A DNA stretch of 23,171 bases from JBFMEX01 sp040752215. GTDB lineage: Bacteria > Pseudomonadota > Alphaproteobacteria > Rhizobiales > Hyphomicrobiaceae. Position 1 is the stretch's first letter. Each line of letters opens with the position of its first letter. Both the position numbers and the translations under genes were made by a program. Location of the stretch: positions 1-23,171 of the forward strand of contig JBFMEX010000052.1 of the NCBI GenBank assembly GCA_040752215.1, read 5' to 3'. The notes under the pieces were generated by a model. It worked only from the letters and a program-made list of their open reading frames with translations. It made no database searches and had not been told where the DNA came from. This document shows positions 21,527 to 23,171 of the stretch, in pieces.

Positions 21527-23171
21527 ATGTTGTTCAATTCGACAGGAGTGGATTCGCAGCGCCTGCTGCCGGCCTCGCTGGAGGACCAAATCGTCGGCCT
21601 GATGGGCCGCATGCTCGGCTTCGGCATGCTGGCGGTGCTGGCGCTCGTGTGGACGAGCGTGCTGTCGTGGTCGGTGACCGATCCGAGCCTCACGCATGCG
21701 ACCGGCGGCGAGACGCGCAACCTGCTCGGGCCGCTCGGGGCGATCGTGTCGGACCTGCTGCTGCAGACGTTCGGCTACGCCGCCACTATTGCGCTGCTGC
21801 CGCCGATGCTGTGGGGCCTGGAGCTGGCGGTCGCCGAGCGCGTGCAAGGCTTCCGTGCCAAGATCGCCTTCTTTCCGCTCGCCGTGCTGATGCTGGCGGG
21901 CGCCCTTTCCAGCTTGCCGACGTTCACCGGCTGGCCGCTGCATCACGGCTACGGGGGATTGCTCGGGGATGCGGTGCTCAGGCTCGCGACCTCGGTGCTT
22001 GCGGTCGTCAATCCCGACCGGGCCGGGATCGCCGCCGGACTGGTGCTGCTCGCCGCCGGACTGTCGGCGATTTCGTACAGCATCGGCGTGGAGCTGCGAG
22101 AGATTTGGAGCCTGACGCGTGGCGTGCCGCGGAGCCTGCGGCTCGGCAGCTGGCGGCGCGCGTTTGGCGAGCGCACCACGTTGCCTGCCGATTCGCGCTA
22201 CCTCGCCGGCAGTGACGCCTCGATGCAGCCGCAAGGCTATCCGGCGATGGCGGGTCCCCCGACTTACGCTTCGATCGGGGAGCACGGCGGACATCCGGGA
22301 TGGCACGGGGGATATCCGGGTCCTCAACCGACGACGTATGTCATCTCGCCGACACTGCAGAACCCTTACGCGGAATACGAAGAGCCCGCCGCCGGCTACA
22401 TGCCGGCAGCCGAGGCCGGCCGGCCGGTCGCCTCGTGGACGCCGCCACGCAGTGGCGGCCATGCGCCCTACCCCGTGCACGAGCCGGCGGGCGGATACGT
22501 CGGCATGGCTGCATCCGCAGCGGCGCCCACGCATGGCAGCAGTGACGGGCCCGATGTCGTGCGCGACATGGAGTTCGATCTCGCCACCGATGATTCGAGC
22601 CGGTGGATCGCCGAGCGATTCGCGCCCGGTGCGCCGGCGGGTGTGCCGGAGTCACGCGTGCCGCACCCGGCGGCGGGTCGCGGAACGCCGACGCAGCCGC
22701 AGCTGCCGATGCCGCAAGGGCCGATCCCGTCGAGTTCGCCGCCGCCGCAACCCTCACCACAGGCCCAGGCTCAGCCGCCATCTCAACCGGCCGCTCAGCC
22801 GGCGCCGGGGCGGGCCCGCTCGGGTCTGATCGGCGGTGTCGGCTTTCGCAAGCCGGCACCGACGACCAAACGTCCGTCGCTGAACCTGTTGAAGCGCCCC
22901 ACCGCCGCTCGCCCCGGCCCGGAGCTGACGCAGACCGTGCTGCGCGGCAACGCGCGTCTGCTCGAGGACGTGCTGGCCGACTTCGGCATCAAGGGCGAGG
23001 TGCGCGACATCCGTCCGGGTCCGGTCGTGACGCTGTACGAGGTCGAGCCGGCGCGCGGCACGAAATCGTCGCGGGTGATCTCGCTCGCCGACGACATCGC
23101 CCGCTCGATGAGCGCGGCGGCGGTGCGTGTCGCAGTCGTGCCGGGCCGCAACGCGATCGGCATCGAGCTGC
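21527..23171 (+). CDS. ftsK: DNA translocase FtsK, N-terminal part, cut by window end
   Basis: The frame from the ATG at 21527 stays open to the window end (548 codons). FtsK anchors at the division septum and pumps chromosome dimers to dif for resolution. The first ~190 residues hold about four membrane helices (MLGFGMLAVLALVWTSVLSW; an aromatic/Leu-rich pair around FGYAATIALLPPMLWG; FFPLAVLMLAGALSSLP; GIAAGLVLLAAGLSAISYSI). Residues ~200-455 form a disordered Pro/Gln/Gly/Ala/Tyr-rich linker. The motor's alpha domain begins near residue 478 with LLEDVLADFGIKGEV, then GPVVTLYEVEPARGTKSSRV and VAVVPGRNAIGIEL. The Walker motifs and gamma domain would lie outside. It is 12 bp after the aminotransferase and probably co-transcribed; no strong Shine-Dalgarno precedes the start, so a few residues of uncertainty remain. 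Confidence 0.93.
   Translation, partial: MLFNSTGVDSQRLLPASLEDQIVGLMGRMLGFGMLAVLALVWTSVLSWSVTDPSLTHATGGETRNLLGPLGAIVSDLLLQTFGYAATIALLPPMLWGLELAVAERVQGFRAKIAFFPLAVLMLAGALSSLPTFTGWPLHHGYGGLLGDAVLRLATSVLAVVNPDRAGIAAGLVLLAAGLSAISYSIGVELREIWSLTRGVPRSLRLGSWRRAFGERTTLPADSRYLAGSDASMQPQGYPAMAGPPTYASIGEHGGHPGWHGGYPGPQPTTYVISPTLQNPYAEYEEPAAGYMPAAEAGRPVASWTPPRSGGHAPYPVHEPAGGYVGMAASAAAPTHGSSDGPDVVRDMEFDLATDDSSRWIAERFAPGAPAGVPESRVPHPAAGRGTPTQPQLPMPQGPIPSSSPPPQPSPQAQAQPPSQPAAQPAPGRARSGLIGGVGFRKPAPTTKRPSLNLLKRPTAARPGPELTQTVLRGNARLLEDVLADFGIKGEVRDIRPGPVVTLYEVEPARGTKSSRVISLADDIARSMSAAAVRVAVVPGRNAIGIEL

Noticed and set aside
1..23171. CRISPR arrays, rRNA or tRNA genes, prophage, intact transposases, toxin-antitoxin or restriction systems
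   Set aside because: None of the required repeats, structures or protein signatures was seen on either strand.

Overview
The window is high-GC chromosomal DNA (about 63-66% in the gene blocks I sampled) from an alphaproteobacterium, most likely of the order Hyphomicrobiales (Rhizobiales). The evidence is gene content and order: rho-hemJ-hemE on the left strand, divergent from ppsR-maf-aroE-coaE-dnaQ, then secB, fxsA, timA (Tim44), mltA and smr, with an IalB-family protein, two DUF2865 proteins and ftsK further on. The hemE / ppsR (RP001) divergence is the classical neighbourhood of the alphaproteobacterial chromosome origin. The 415-bp gap between them (5241-5655) has an AT-rich stretch, DnaA-box-like sites and a cluster of GANTC sites, so I call it the probable oriC.

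Layout. 1-1174: the 3' part of a YyaL/SSP411-type thioredoxin-domain protein, with two GC-rich palindromes inside its reading frame. 1175-2123: a lower-GC accessory patch holding repeats, an orphan leftward terminator and one small cysteine-rich, HNH-like gene. 2124-5240: the leftward rho, hemJ (protoporphyrinogen oxidation) and hemE (uroporphyrinogen decarboxylase) genes. 5241-5655: probable oriC. 5656-9309: a compact rightward operon with overlapping or nearly abutting genes, covering PEP/pyruvate enzyme regulation, nucleotide housekeeping, shikimate, CoA synthesis and proofreading. 9350-10529: leftward secB and fxsA.

10769-13551: rightward timA, mltA and smr (membrane/envelope functions). 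13576-14705: leftward ialB and a SPOUT RNA methyltransferase. 14797-16655: rightward quinone oxidoreductase-like and SDR genes. 16803-19195: tandem DUF2865 envelope proteins. 19253-20091: a leftward secreted DUF6152 plus membrane DUF6644 pair. 20255-23171: a PLP aminotransferase (DapC-like) followed 12 bp later by ftsK, which runs off the window end.

Most of the window is conserved core genome around the origin; genes nearest the origin on both sides are transcribed away from it. I did not find a large novel defence or mobile system. The parts most worth a second look are the palindromic insert within the yyaL-like frame, the low-GC patch with its HNH-like gene, the origin region, a hairpin that would sequester the secB Shine-Dalgarno sequence, the tandem DUF2865 proteins with identical cysteine spacing, and a possible copper-handling pair whose secreted member would begin with His-His after signal cleavage. 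No tRNA, rRNA, CRISPR array, intact insertion sequence or prophage was seen.
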